A stretch of 64,000 bases of DNA, taken from NCBI GenBank assembly GCA_964566055.1, contig CAZMHI010000013.1:1-64000 (forward strand). Reading direction: 5' to 3'. Of this stretch, positions 17,573 through 26,465 are shown one piece after another. A program made the translations under genes and the position numbers. Each line of letters begins with the position of its first letter. The first letter of the stretch is position 1. Origin of the DNA: TMED23 sp964566055. Lineage in GTDB: Bacteria > Pseudomonadota > Alphaproteobacteria > Rhodospirillales > UBA2165. The notes under the pieces were generated by a model, which saw only the letters and a program-made list of their open reading frames with translations, made no database searches and was not told the origin of the DNA.

Positions 17573-18133
17573 ATGGATTTTGAAGTTCAAAAGAAAGATA
17601 TCCAACGCCGTATGGAAGGCGCTCTTGACGTGTTGCATAGAGAATTCGGCGGCTTACGCACAGGGCGGGCATCGACCAGTTTATTGGACCCGATTACGGT
17701 TGATGCCTATGGCCAGCAAATGCCGATGAACCAGGTTGGTACGGTCGGTGTGCCGGAGCCCCGTATGCTGACCGTGCAGGTCTGGGACAAAGGGCTAGTC
17801 GCTAGCGTTGAAAAAGCAATTCGTGATTCAGATCTTGGTTTGAACCCAGCTTCAGATGGCCAACTGGTGCGCATTCCAATTCCTGCACTTAACGAGGAAC
17901 GCCGGGCGGAAATTGCTAAAATAGCCGGCAAGTATGCAGAAGAAACTCGAATTGCCGTCCGCAATGTGCGACGCCATGCTATGGATGAACTTAAAAAGGC
18001 TGAAAAAGAAGGTGAAATTTCAAAAGACGCGCATCATGATTATGATGTCGAAACTCAGGAACTGACGGATGAATACGTCAAAAAAATTGACGAAGCTTAT
18101 CACAATAAAGAACAGGAAATCATGCAGGTCTAA
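17573..18133 (+). CDS. frr: Ribosome recycling factor
   Basis: A 186-aa factor that, with EF-G, splits post-termination ribosomes. The three-helix bundle plus beta domain is recognisable: GGLRTGRASTSLLDPI, NQVGTVGVPEPRMLTVQVWD, and LNEERRAEIAKIAGKYAEE followed by VRNVRRHAMD. Its start follows the pyrH stop immediately, so the two are surely co-transcribed. Confidence 0.97.
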   Translation: MDFEVQKKDIQRRMEGALDVLHREFGGLRTGRASTSLLDPITVDAYGQQMPMNQVGTVGVPEPRMLTVQVWDKGLVASVEKAIRDSDLGLNPASDGQLVRIPIPALNEERRAEIAKIAGKYAEETRIAVRNVRRHAMDELKKAEKEGEISKDAHHDYDVETQELTDEYVKKIDEAYHNKEQEIMQV

Positions 18134-18155
18134 GCGGCCTAATTGTATATAAATC

Positions 18156-18896
18156 GTGATTATGAAGGCTGAACCTACTCCAGACTACGGCGACTTAGTC
18201 GTGCCAACGCATATTGCTATCATAATGGATGGCAATGGACGCTGGGCTAAAGCTCGTGGCTTACCACGGGTGGCCGGTCATCAACGGGGAGCTGAATCGG
18301 TACGCACTGCTATTGAATGTGCGATTAAGCATGGCGTGCGATATTTAACGCTTTATAGTTTTTCCTCGGAAAACTGGAAGCGCCCGGCCGATGAAGTTAG
18401 TGATTTAATGGGATTGCTCAGACGTTATCTCAGAAGTGAAATTGCCGAACTGCATCAAAATGGCGTTCGCTTGAGAGTCATCGGTGAACGTTCTGACTTG
18501 AGTGATGATATCGTTGAACTTATTGAAGAATGTGAGAAGCGAACTGCCGGTAATACGCGTCTTGATTTGATTATTGCCCTCAGCTATGGCGGGCGAGCGG
18601 AAATTACCAATGCCGCGAAGAAGCTTGCCGAAAAAGCCCTGGCGAGAGAGATTTCAGTAGATCAGATAGATGAAAAATTGCTTGCGAGTTATCTCGAAAC
18701 ATCTGAAATTCCTGATCCCGATTTACTCATTCGCACCAGTGGTGAAAAACGCATAAGTAATTTTTTACTCTGGCAACTAGCCTATGCCGAGTTTATTTTT
18801 CTCGATACTTTGTGGCCGGATTTTTCGGCGGAAGATTTTGCTTCCGCTGTTACAGAATTCGGTCGTCGGGAAAGACGGTTTGGTGCTACAGAATAA
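18156..18896 (+). CDS. uppS: Undecaprenyl (polyprenyl) diphosphate synthase
   Basis: A 246-aa cis-prenyltransferase making the lipid carrier for peptidoglycan, O-antigen and other glycans. Signature elements: IAIIMDGNGRWAKARGLPR with the catalytic Asp, GHQRGAESVR, LTLYSFSSENWKRP, and DPDLLIRTSGEKRISNFLLWQ with the isopentenyl-PP-binding arginines. The start is GTG 18156 or ATG 18162; neither has a strong ribosome binding site, so the choice is uncertain by two residues. It lies between frr and cdsA. Confidence 0.95.
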   Translation: MIMKAEPTPDYGDLVVPTHIAIIMDGNGRWAKARGLPRVAGHQRGAESVRTAIECAIKHGVRYLTLYSFSSENWKRPADEVSDLMGLLRRYLRSEIAELHQNGVRLRVIGERSDLSDDIVELIEECEKRTAGNTRLDLIIALSYGGRAEITNAAKKLAEKALAREISVDQIDEKLLASYLETSEIPDPDLLIRTSGEKRISNFLLWQLAYAEFIFLDTLWPDFSAEDFASAVTEFGRRERRFGATE

Positions 18897-18924
18897 ATGT
18901 TAGCAGCCTGGCTTTTTTGATCCT

Positions 18925-19590
18925 ATGTTCACTCGCATCCTTTCAGCAATAGTAATGGCGCCACTTGCTCTTGCCGCGATGTGGCTTGGCTTCCCATATT
19001 TTGAAATTATGGTGGCTGTCGTAGGGGTTTTAGCGGCCTTAGAATGGCAGCGTCTAATCCGCAGTGACGGTCCGCAGCCTGGAAACTTCGCTTGGTTGAT
19101 CATTGGTTTGTTTTATATTTTATCGCCGTGCCTTATTTTAGTCTGGCTGCGTGATATTGACGGCCAGGGCCGGCAGATCATCATCTGGTTATTTACCGTA
19201 ATTTGGGCGACGGATATCGGCGCTTATTTTTCCGGTCGGACAATTGGCGGCCCAAAACTGGCGCCAAGAATCAGCCCGAATAAAACTTGGGCCGGATTTT
19301 TTGGCGGCTTGGTTTTTGCCTGTCTCACGGGTTTTATATTGAATAGATATGCTGAACCTTCATTTGAAATTGCTGAAATAATAGGTGCTTGTCTGGTTTT
19401 ATCGATAGTTGGCCAGTGTGGTGATCTTTTGGAATCCTGGGTTAAGCGAAGATTTGGGGTGAAGGATTCTGGATCGCTAATACCTGGTCATGGTGGCGTT
19501 TTAGACCGAATAGATGCTATTCTCCTGGCAATTCCCGCCGCCGGGATAATTGTTTTGTTGTATGAAATTGGTGAAGTTCCATGGAAATGA
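18925..19590 (+). CDS. cdsA: Phosphatidate cytidylyltransferase
   Basis: A 221-aa polytopic inner-membrane enzyme that converts phosphatidate and CTP to CDP-diacylglycerol. The family signature is complete near the C-terminus: SWVKRRFGVKDSG then LIPGHGGVLDRIDA, with ISPNKTWAGFFGG earlier. It has about six hydrophobic segments. It is shorter than the E. coli enzyme (285 aa) because the N-terminal helices are reduced, as is common in Alphaproteobacteria. Its last 10 bases overlap the start of dxr. Confidence 0.94.
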   Translation: MFTRILSAIVMAPLALAAMWLGFPYFEIMVAVVGVLAALEWQRLIRSDGPQPGNFAWLIIGLFYILSPCLILVWLRDIDGQGRQIIIWLFTVIWATDIGAYFSGRTIGGPKLAPRISPNKTWAGFFGGLVFACLTGFILNRYAEPSFEIAEIIGACLVLSIVGQCGDLLESWVKRRFGVKDSGSLIPGHGGVLDRIDAILLAIPAAGIIVLLYEIGEVPWK

Positions 19591-20780
19591 AGGTTTCACC
19601 CGAGTTAACCAACGACAACCGCGTCAAGCGCCGTGTTACGATTTTAGGCGCAACCGGTTCAATTGGCTGTAATACTCTGGATCTCGTCAGAAATCAGCCT
19701 GATCAATTTGCTATAGAGGCTCTGACTGGGAACAAGAATGTCGACCTTCTCATCAGCCAGGCCAAGGAATTTAACCCGAAGCTGGCAGTTATTGGTGATG
19801 ATACTTTGTACCGTAAGCTTAAAGATGGCTTAAGTGGCACAAATATCGAAGCGGCATCCGGGCAAACGGCGTTGTTGGAAGCCGCGGATGTGTCATCAGA
19901 TATCGTCATAGCCGGCATCGTCGGTGTTGCTGGATTGGCGCCAACTTTAAAAGCTGCGCAAAGAGGTGCCATTGTTGCACTTGCCAACAAAGAATGTTTG
20001 GTTTGTGCTGGTGACTTTTTCTTAGATGAAATAGATCGTAGCGGCGCAACCTTATTGCCAATTGATTCAGAACATAATGCTATTTTTCAGGTGTTTGACT
20101 TTGACCAGGCGGACAATGTCGATCATTTGACCTTAACCGCTTCGGGCGGCCCGTTTCGAAATGCCTCACTCACTGAGATGTCCGCCGTGACTCCAGAGCA
20201 AGCCGTCGCCCACCCAAATTGGGATATGGGAGCAAAAATCTCGGTGGATTCCGCCACTATGATGAATAAAGGCCTAGAGCTTATCGAAGCATTTTATTTG
20301 TTTCCGGTAGAAGAAAATCAGATCGAAATTCTCATTCATCCGCAATCAGTAATTCACAGTATGGTGAGTTATAAAGATGGCTCCGTATTGGCGCAGTTAG
20401 GTACGCCGGATATGCGCACGCCTATTTCCTATGCACTTGCGTGGCCAGAACGGATGGAAACTCCAGGCCGGAAACTTGATCTTGCCCAAATCGGAAAACT
20501 TACCTTTGAAGCGCCCGATTTAGAGCGTTTTCCGGCTCTAACAATAGCGCGAGACACCTTGAAAGCGGGCGGCTCTCTGCCTACTATATTAAATGCAGCC
20601 AACGAAGTTGCTGTCAGATGTTTCCTCGAAGAGAGAATTGGCTTTCTGGATATCACGCGGGTTTCTGCAGATGTTTTAGATAGGACACCAAGAAGTGAGC
20701 CTAAAACGCTTGATGAAATTTCCCATTGTGACGAGGCTGCCAGAGTGCTTGCGGAAGATGTGGTTAGCGCTCTGACATAG
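19581..20780 (+). CDS. dxr: 1-deoxy-D-xylulose 5-phosphate reductoisomerase
   Basis: A 399-aa MEP-pathway enzyme that makes 2-C-methyl-D-erythritol 4-phosphate with NADPH. The nucleotide-binding loop is ILGATGSIGCNTLDLV, metal/substrate residues are in PIDSEHNAIFQ, the flexible loop is TASGGPFRNAS, and VDSATMMNKGLELIEAFYLF is the conserved dimer/active-site segment. Together with uppS it supplies isoprenoid precursors to the cell-envelope block. The ATG start at 19581 lies inside cdsA, implying translational coupling. Confidence 0.96.
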   Translation: MEMKVSPELTNDNRVKRRVTILGATGSIGCNTLDLVRNQPDQFAIEALTGNKNVDLLISQAKEFNPKLAVIGDDTLYRKLKDGLSGTNIEAASGQTALLEAADVSSDIVIAGIVGVAGLAPTLKAAQRGAIVALANKECLVCAGDFFLDEIDRSGATLLPIDSEHNAIFQVFDFDQADNVDHLTLTASGGPFRNASLTEMSAVTPEQAVAHPNWDMGAKISVDSATMMNKGLELIEAFYLFPVEENQIEILIHPQSVIHSMVSYKDGSVLAQLGTPDMRTPISYALAWPERMETPGRKLDLAQIGKLTFEAPDLERFPALTIARDTLKAGGSLPTILNAANEVAVRCFLEERIGFLDITRVSADVLDRTPRSEPKTLDEISHCDEAARVLAEDVVSALT

Positions 20781-20821
20781 AAATAATCGAGTAATTTATC
20801 GAGAATTATACGGATTAAAAA

Positions 20822-22006
20822 ATGGATATATTAAGCCTGATTTTGGCTAAACTTAGTTTTATTTGGGAAATTGGAATTCCCTTTCTTGTTGCCTTGACCA
20901 TCTTAGTGTTCGTGCACGAGCTTGGCCATTATGCGGTGGCCCGCTGGTGCAATGTTAAAGTTGAAGTATTTTCAATCGGCTTCGGGCCCGAATTGAAAGG
21001 CTGGGATGATAAACACGGCACACGCTGGAAATTAAGTGCGGTACCGCTTGGCGGTTATGTCAAAATGTTTGGTGAAAGTGAAACCATCCTGGAAGGTAAG
21101 GGAGAAGACGAAAAAGAACGTCCTATGACCCCGGAAGAAGAAGCAGTTTCCTTCCATCACAAATCATTACCGCAACGCGCAGCGGTTGTCTTTGCGGGTC
21201 CGTTCATTAATTTTGTTTTCGCCGTTTTGGCTTTTGCGGCCTTGTTTATGACATTGGGCGTGCCGGAACCTGTATCAGATAAACCTTTAGCAGTAGTTGG
21301 GGCAGTTTCCGCTAATAGCGCCGCATCCGCCGGCGGTTTAAAAATGGGTGATCAAATCATCCAAATAGGCGACAGTAAAGTTAGCTACTTTACTGATTTA
21401 CAACGGATTATTGGCGCAAATCCTGAAAAAAATCTGGTTCTAAAAATTGTCCGAAACGGCAAAAATCTGACCATTGACGTGAAAACCGGCTTTCGTACAG
21501 GCAAAGATGCCGCGGGCAAGGCTGTCAAAATTGGATTGCTGGGCGTTTCGGCGCATCCGGGTGAGGTGAAATACACGCGTCAAAATCCGGCAAAAGCTTT
21601 GTGGATGGGAGTTGAACGGACCTACGTCTTTACGGTTCGAATTTTGGAATATATTCGAGATATTTTTGTCGGCAAGCAATCAACGGACGAGTTGGGTGGT
21701 ATTCTCAGAATTGCACAGATATCTGGGCAGGTTGCCGAATTGGGCGTGGCCAGCTTTGTGTCCTTTTTGGCCATTCTTTCAGTAAATTTAGGATTAATTA
21801 ACCTCTTCCCTATACCGCTGTTAGACGGTGGTCATTTAACGTTCTATGCAATAGAGGCAATACGCGGGCGTCCTTTGGGGCCGAAAGCTCAAGAATATGG
21901 GTTTCGGCTCGGGTTGACGTTCGTTATTGCCTTATTTTTATTTGTAACGTGGAATGATCTTGTGCATTTAAAGTTTTTCGAGTTTATTACGGAGCTTCTG
22001 ACATAA
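20822..22006 (+). CDS. rseP: Site-2 intramembrane zinc metalloprotease RseP
   Basis: A 394-aa inner-membrane protease that cleaves anti-sigma factors and remnant signal peptides. Zinc ligands are in FVHELGHYAVARW (HExxH, residues about 31-35) and the second motif NLFPIPLLDGGH. A single PDZ domain sits in the periplasm (residues about 155-235, NSAASAGGLKMGDQI); E. coli RseP has two. About four transmembrane helices are visible. It sits in the usual dxr-rseP-bamA order. Confidence 0.95.
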   Translation: MDILSLILAKLSFIWEIGIPFLVALTILVFVHELGHYAVARWCNVKVEVFSIGFGPELKGWDDKHGTRWKLSAVPLGGYVKMFGESETILEGKGEDEKERPMTPEEEAVSFHHKSLPQRAAVVFAGPFINFVFAVLAFAALFMTLGVPEPVSDKPLAVVGAVSANSAASAGGLKMGDQIIQIGDSKVSYFTDLQRIIGANPEKNLVLKIVRNGKNLTIDVKTGFRTGKDAAGKAVKIGLLGVSAHPGEVKYTRQNPAKALWMGVERTYVFTVRILEYIRDIFVGKQSTDELGGILRIAQISGQVAELGVASFVSFLAILSVNLGLINLFPIPLLDGGHLTFYAIEAIRGRPLGPKAQEYGFRLGLTFVIALFLFVTWNDLVHLKFFEFITELLT

Positions 22007-22012
22007 GTCTTT

Positions 22013-22083
22013 GAATCTTTTGGGAATCTTTCAAGAATCTTATAGGAATCATTTGGAATTTCCGTAAGAATCGTATAGAACTC
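22013..22083 (+). promoter_or_regulatory. Phased GAATC repeat array upstream of bamA
   Basis: Between the rseP stop and the bamA start, GAATC begins at 22013, 22024, 22035, 22046 and 22068, with degenerate copies GAATT at 22056 and GAACTC at 22078. Spacings are 11, 11, 11, 10, 12 and 10 bases, i.e. one helical turn. OmpR/PhoB-family response regulators bind direct repeats of this spacing. The five exact copies are also GANTC sites, the target of the alphaproteobacterial CcrM methylase. The identity of any bound protein is unknown. Confidence 0.55.
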
Positions 22084-22110
22084 GATAATTCGATATTAGG
22101 GAGTTGTTAC

Positions 22111-24384
22111 TTGTACTGGATTAGAATGTTTGCGTTAGGCGCAGCTATAATTATGGCTGCTGCATTGCCAAATACGGCCGAAGCGCAGAAATCCAACATC
22201 GTCGAAGAAATCGTCGTACAAGGTACTCACCGGATCGAGCAGAGTACTGTGCGATCTTACCTCTTACTACAAGAGGGCGACAGATTTGACGCGCGTCGGG
22301 TCAATCAATCATTAAAGAGCCTTTTTGCAACCGGTCTATTTGCCGATGTCGCTATTACCCGTGAGGGGAAAGCTATCGTGGTGAAAGTTGTTGAGAACCC
22401 GGTAATCAACCGCATTGCCTTCGAAGGCAACAAGCGCATCGAGGATGACATGTTGCAAAAGGAAGTTGTGCTGCGTCCACGTGTTGTTTTTACCCGAACC
22501 AAGGTCCAGGCCGATGTTAAACGGATTATGGATGTCTATCGGGTTAATGGGCGTTTCGCAGCTTCGGTTGTGCCAAAAATTATTCAACTTCCACAAAACC
22601 GGGCTGATCTGGTTTTTGAGATCGAAGAGGGGCCGTTAACGACGGTCGAACGTATTAGCTTCGTTGGGAATAAATTTGAAAGCGACTCTGATCTCAGGGA
22701 AGTCATTCGTACCAAGGAATCCATTTGGTATCGTTTTTTGTCATCTGACGACACCTACGACCCTGATCGCCTAACATTGGACCGCGAGTTGTTGCGCCGC
22801 CATTACTTGGCAGAGGGATTTGCTGATTTCAGAGTGGAGTCAGCAGTTGCGGAATTGACGCCTGACGGCAAAGCTTTTTTTATCACCTTTAGCGTAAATG
22901 AGGGCCAGCGTTACAAATTTGGCACAATTGATGTCGCCGCTGGTTTGCGTGGTCTTGATTCTAAGAAATTGCGGGCGCTCGTTGAATTTAATACTGGAGA
23001 TCAATACGATAACACCAAAGTCGATGATGCGATCGATAAGATTACCGATGCGGTTGGAAATTTAGGGTATGCTTTCGTAGAGGTTAGGCCGCGCGTCAAC
23101 CGCAATCGCCGGGAAAAAATTGTCAATTTAACTTTTGATGTCAGAGAAGGCCCTCGAGTATTTGTCGAGCGGATTGATATTTCCGGTAATCTTCGGACTG
23201 TCGATAAGGTCATCCGGCGGGAATTTCAAATTGTTGAGGGTGATGCCTTTAACGCAGCCAAGCTCCGCCGTTCTCGCCAACGTATTCGTGATTTAAACTT
23301 TTTTGATAAAGTTGAAATCGAGCGCTTGCCCGGGACTTCGCCGGATAAAACCATTGTTAAAGTTGACGTCGAAGAAAAATCCACTGGTTCTTTAAGTTTC
23401 GGCGTTGGGTATTCAACCGACAACGGCCCTCTTTTCGATCTTGGCGTAAATGAGTCAAATTTATTAGGTAAAGGTCAGAAGCTTGGTCTTAGTCTTTCTA
23501 TCGCGGCTGAGAAAAGCACGGTCAACCTCTCCTTCACCGAACCTTATTTTCTGGACCGCGATATTGCTGCAGGTTTTGATCTTTATCATTCCAATCAAGA
23601 TTTGCAGTCAACACGGTCCTATGATTTTAAGAAAACGGGTTTGGGTTTGCGCGCCGGTTTCCCCATTGCGCCTTTTGTTCGTCAAAATTGGCGATATACG
23701 ATAGAGCAGTCAGCGATTGAAAATGTCGCTAGCTCGGCTTCCAGTCTCATTAAATCTCAGGAAGGAAAGAGATTCTTGTCCGAGGTTGGTCATACTTTGA
23801 CTTATGACAAAAGGGATAGTCGGATCAGTCCAACTGAGGGATTTGTCGTCAGGCTAACGAATGATGTCGCTGGTTTTGGTGGCAATGTTCGCTATTTCCG
23901 TAATCGTTTAAATGCCGGGCAATATTATGAGATTATTGATGACTGGGTATTCGCTCTAACCGGAGGCGTTGGCCATATCCTCGGGCTTGGTAAAGATGTT
24001 GAAATCGCTGACCGGTTTTTCTTAGGCGGCGATTCCTTGCGCGGCTTTCAAACGGCTGGTGTCGGACCGCGAGATAAGATAACCAAGGATTCATTGGGCG
24101 GTGAATGGAAATATAATGGCTCTGCTCAGGTGACTTTTCCGCTTGGGCTGCCTACTGAATTTGGTATTTCCGGAAGATTATTTACTGATTTTGGTAGTGT
24201 TGGTGAGGTTAGCCCGTCGAATTCAAATATCCAAGATACCGGCAGCATTAGGGCATCCGCCGGGGCCGGCTTAGGCTGGGTGTCACCGTTTGGCCCGATT
24301 AATATGGATTTTGGCTTTCCGATTGCCAAAGAGAGTTTTGATCAAACAGAGCTATTTAGATTAAACTTCGGAACGAGGTTCTAA
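22111..24384 (+). CDS. bamA: Outer membrane protein assembly factor BamA
   Basis: A 757-aa Omp85 protein that folds and inserts beta-barrel proteins into the outer membrane. A signal peptide ends near TAEAQ (residue 26). Five POTRA domains follow (first IVEEIVVQGTHRIEQSTVRS, last near VFVERIDISGNLRTVDKVI, residues about 345-415). The C-terminal 16-strand barrel carries the loop-6 motif as SLRGFQ and ends in the aromatic terminal residue of NFGTRF. I use the TTG at 22111, which follows AGGGAG; an in-frame ATG at 22126 is the alternative. It heads bamA-skp-lpxD-fabZ-lpxA-lpxI/B. Confidence 0.95.
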   Translation: MYWIRMFALGAAIIMAAALPNTAEAQKSNIVEEIVVQGTHRIEQSTVRSYLLLQEGDRFDARRVNQSLKSLFATGLFADVAITREGKAIVVKVVENPVINRIAFEGNKRIEDDMLQKEVVLRPRVVFTRTKVQADVKRIMDVYRVNGRFAASVVPKIIQLPQNRADLVFEIEEGPLTTVERISFVGNKFESDSDLREVIRTKESIWYRFLSSDDTYDPDRLTLDRELLRRHYLAEGFADFRVESAVAELTPDGKAFFITFSVNEGQRYKFGTIDVAAGLRGLDSKKLRALVEFNTGDQYDNTKVDDAIDKITDAVGNLGYAFVEVRPRVNRNRREKIVNLTFDVREGPRVFVERIDISGNLRTVDKVIRREFQIVEGDAFNAAKLRRSRQRIRDLNFFDKVEIERLPGTSPDKTIVKVDVEEKSTGSLSFGVGYSTDNGPLFDLGVNESNLLGKGQKLGLSLSIAAEKSTVNLSFTEPYFLDRDIAAGFDLYHSNQDLQSTRSYDFKKTGLGLRAGFPIAPFVRQNWRYTIEQSAIENVASSASSLIKSQEGKRFLSEVGHTLTYDKRDSRISPTEGFVVRLTNDVAGFGGNVRYFRNRLNAGQYYEIIDDWVFALTGGVGHILGLGKDVEIADRFFLGGDSLRGFQTAGVGPRDKITKDSLGGEWKYNGSAQVTFPLGLPTEFGISGRLFTDFGSVGEVSPSNSNIQDTGSIRASAGAGLGWVSPFGPINMDFGFPIAKESFDQTELFRLNFGTRF

Positions 24385-24387
24385 CAG

Positions 24388-24966
24388 ATGAACGTAAGTT
24401 ATAAGATTTTAATTTCCTTTTTAGTTTTGTCATTTGCGTTGATTGGTGAAAGCAAAGCGCAAACCGAGCAAACTCGTGAAATTAAAATGGGCATTCTCGA
24501 TATTCAAAGGGTTATGCAAAAATCGTTGATGGCTAAAGATATGGCCCGTCAAATTGATGCCAAACGCCGGAAGTTCCGTGATGAGATTAAAAAAGAAGAA
24601 GAGGCCTTGCGAAAAGCCAGTGATGAGCTGCAAAAACAACGAGTGATCTTGTCGCCGGAGGCCTATGCAGAAGAAGATCGAAAATTTCAACAAAATAGAT
24701 TGGCGCTGCAAAAGAAATTTCAAACCAGAAATCAAGAATTAAACTCCTTTCGTGCCCAAGGTAGCCGGGCACTACAAGCTGCTATACAAAAAGCGTTAAC
24801 CCAGGTTACAAAACGCCATAATTACAATTTAGTATTGCGTTATTCGCCGCAGACAATTCTCGTACGACCGGATTATTTGGATATTTCAAGCATTGTATTA
24901 CAGCAGTTGAACAAGAATATTAAGAAATTTGTAATTCCACCTGCTGCGCCAAAAACTGGAAAATAG
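24388..24966 (+). CDS. skp: Periplasmic OmpH/Skp-family chaperone
   Basis: A 192-aa protein with a signal peptide (LISFLVLSFALIGESKAQ, cut near residue 25) and a long charged coiled coil (residues about 55-125, KRRKFRDEIKKEEEALRKAS). The core GILDIQRVMQKS matches the Skp N-terminal strand. Skp holds unfolded outer-membrane proteins on their way to BamA, whose gene ends 3 bases upstream. Slightly longer than E. coli Skp (161 aa). Confidence 0.9.
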   Translation: MNVSYKILISFLVLSFALIGESKAQTEQTREIKMGILDIQRVMQKSLMAKDMARQIDAKRRKFRDEIKKEEEALRKASDELQKQRVILSPEAYAEEDRKFQQNRLALQKKFQTRNQELNSFRAQGSRALQAAIQKALTQVTKRHNYNLVLRYSPQTILVRPDYLDISSIVLQQLNKNIKKFVIPPAAPKTGK

Positions 24967-24969
24967 CCG

Positions 24970-25998
24970 ATGGCTGATCCCCGCTTTTTTGAGGTTGCGG
25001 GACCATTCAGTTTAGAACAATTAGCTGAAATTAGTGGTTCTGAAATCGGTGGTAAAAGCCGGGATGCACAGATGTTCTCGGATATAATGCCACTTGAATC
25101 TGCCACCGAAAATGATGTGAGTTTCATCGATAATCGTCGCTATGTAGATGCTTTTCTCAGCACCAATGCCGGTGCCGTTGTCGTTCACCCTGATTTGGTT
25201 GATCAGGCGCCCGAAAACACTGCCCTCCTGATAACTGAGAGTCCTTATACCGGTTATGCGAAATTAACCCAGGCCTTCTATCCGCAAAATATACGAAACG
25301 AAGGAGTAATAGCTGCAGCGGCGACAGTCGATTCATCGGCGAAGCTTGGTAAAAACGTTTCGATAGACGTTGGTGCTGTAATTGAGGCGGAAGTGGAGAT
25401 TGGTGATGATACGCGCGTCGGCGCCAATACAGTTGTTGGTGCTGGCGTGGTGATCGGAAATAATTGTCAAATCGCCGCCAATACGACTTTGACCCACTGT
25501 ATTATTGGCAGCGAGGTTATCATTCATACTGGTGTCCGGATTGGTCAGGATGGTTTCGGATTTGCTCCAGGTATGCCGCGCCATACGAAGGTGCTGCAGT
25601 TGGGCCGAGTTATAATTGGTGATGATGTTGAGATTGGCGCTAACACGACGATTGACCGTGGCGCTGGTCCTGACACGATTATCGGCAGCGGGACAAAAAT
25701 AGATAATCTGGTTCAAATCGGCCATAATGTGCAAATTGGCGAAGGCTGTTTTATCGTTGCTCAAAATGGCCTGTCAGGAAGCACCATTATCGGCAATTAC
25801 GTCGCCTTGGGTGGCCAAGTAGGGGTTGCAGGTCATCTGACAATTGGGGATGGTGCTCAAGTGGCCGCTAAAAGCGGCGTGTCAACGAATATTGCTCCGG
25901 GTATAACGGTTGCGGGCAATCCGGCACAAAATGCGCGGGATCACTGGAAAGGGCTCGCCATGCTAAAAAGATTGGTAAAGGAAAAACGAGGTAAATAA
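24970..25998 (+). CDS. lpxD: UDP-3-O-acylglucosamine N-acyltransferase
   Basis: A 342-aa enzyme of the third lipid A step, adding the N-linked acyl chain. An N-terminal uridine-binding domain (residues 1-105) is followed by a left-handed beta helix of hexapeptide repeats (IDVGAVIEAEVEIG, VGAGVVIGNNC). The catalytic His is in DNLVQIGHNVQIG. A C-terminal helix ends in HWKGLAMLKRL. Its stop codon overlaps the start of fabZ by one base. Confidence 0.95.
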   Translation: MADPRFFEVAGPFSLEQLAEISGSEIGGKSRDAQMFSDIMPLESATENDVSFIDNRRYVDAFLSTNAGAVVVHPDLVDQAPENTALLITESPYTGYAKLTQAFYPQNIRNEGVIAAAATVDSSAKLGKNVSIDVGAVIEAEVEIGDDTRVGANTVVGAGVVIGNNCQIAANTTLTHCIIGSEVIIHTGVRIGQDGFGFAPGMPRHTKVLQLGRVIIGDDVEIGANTTIDRGAGPDTIIGSGTKIDNLVQIGHNVQIGEGCFIVAQNGLSGSTIIGNYVALGGQVGVAGHLTIGDGAQVAAKSGVSTNIAPGITVAGNPAQNARDHWKGLAMLKRLVKEKRGK

Positions 25999-26465
25999 TG
26001 GATAGCGAGGCGAATACGACAGAGGATGCCATCATCGACATTGAAAAAATTGTCGAGATGATCCCGCATCGATACCCGTTTTTGATGATTGACCGGGTGA
26101 GCGATTTGGTGCCAGAAATAAGCGCTGTCGGACATAAAAATGTAACTGTTAACGAACCGCATTTTCAGGGCCACTTTCCAACCAAACCGATAATGCCAGG
26201 AGTGCTAATTATTGAAGCCATGGCGCAAACATCGGCGGTGCTGGTTGTTCACACCTTAGGGGATGATACTGAAGGCAAGCTGGTCTATTTTATGTCAGTT
26301 GAAAATGCTAAATTCAGGCGGCCGGTTCAGCCTGGCGATGTTTTAAAAATTTATGTTACGACAAAGCAGCACCGGAAAGCCGTATGGAAATTTGATGGCG
26401 TCGCGAAAGTGGATGAGCAAGTTGTTGCCGAGGCCACTTTTACAGCGATGATTATGGATCAATGA
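25998..26465 (+). CDS. fabZ: 3-hydroxyacyl-ACP dehydratase FabZ
   Basis: A 155-aa hotdog-fold enzyme that dehydrates beta-hydroxyacyl-ACP. It competes with LpxA/LpxD for the same hydroxyacyl-ACP and so sets the lipid A to phospholipid balance. The active site is intact: IPHRYPFLMIDRV (His) and GHFPTKPIMPGVLIIEAMAQ (Glu). The N-terminus has an 18-residue extension before IEKIVEMIPHR. It overlaps lpxA by four bases. Confidence 0.96.
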   Translation: MDSEANTTEDAIIDIEKIVEMIPHRYPFLMIDRVSDLVPEISAVGHKNVTVNEPHFQGHFPTKPIMPGVLIIEAMAQTSAVLVVHTLGDDTEGKLVYFMSVENAKFRRPVQPGDVLKIYVTTKQHRKAVWKFDGVAKVDEQVVAEATFTAMIMDQ

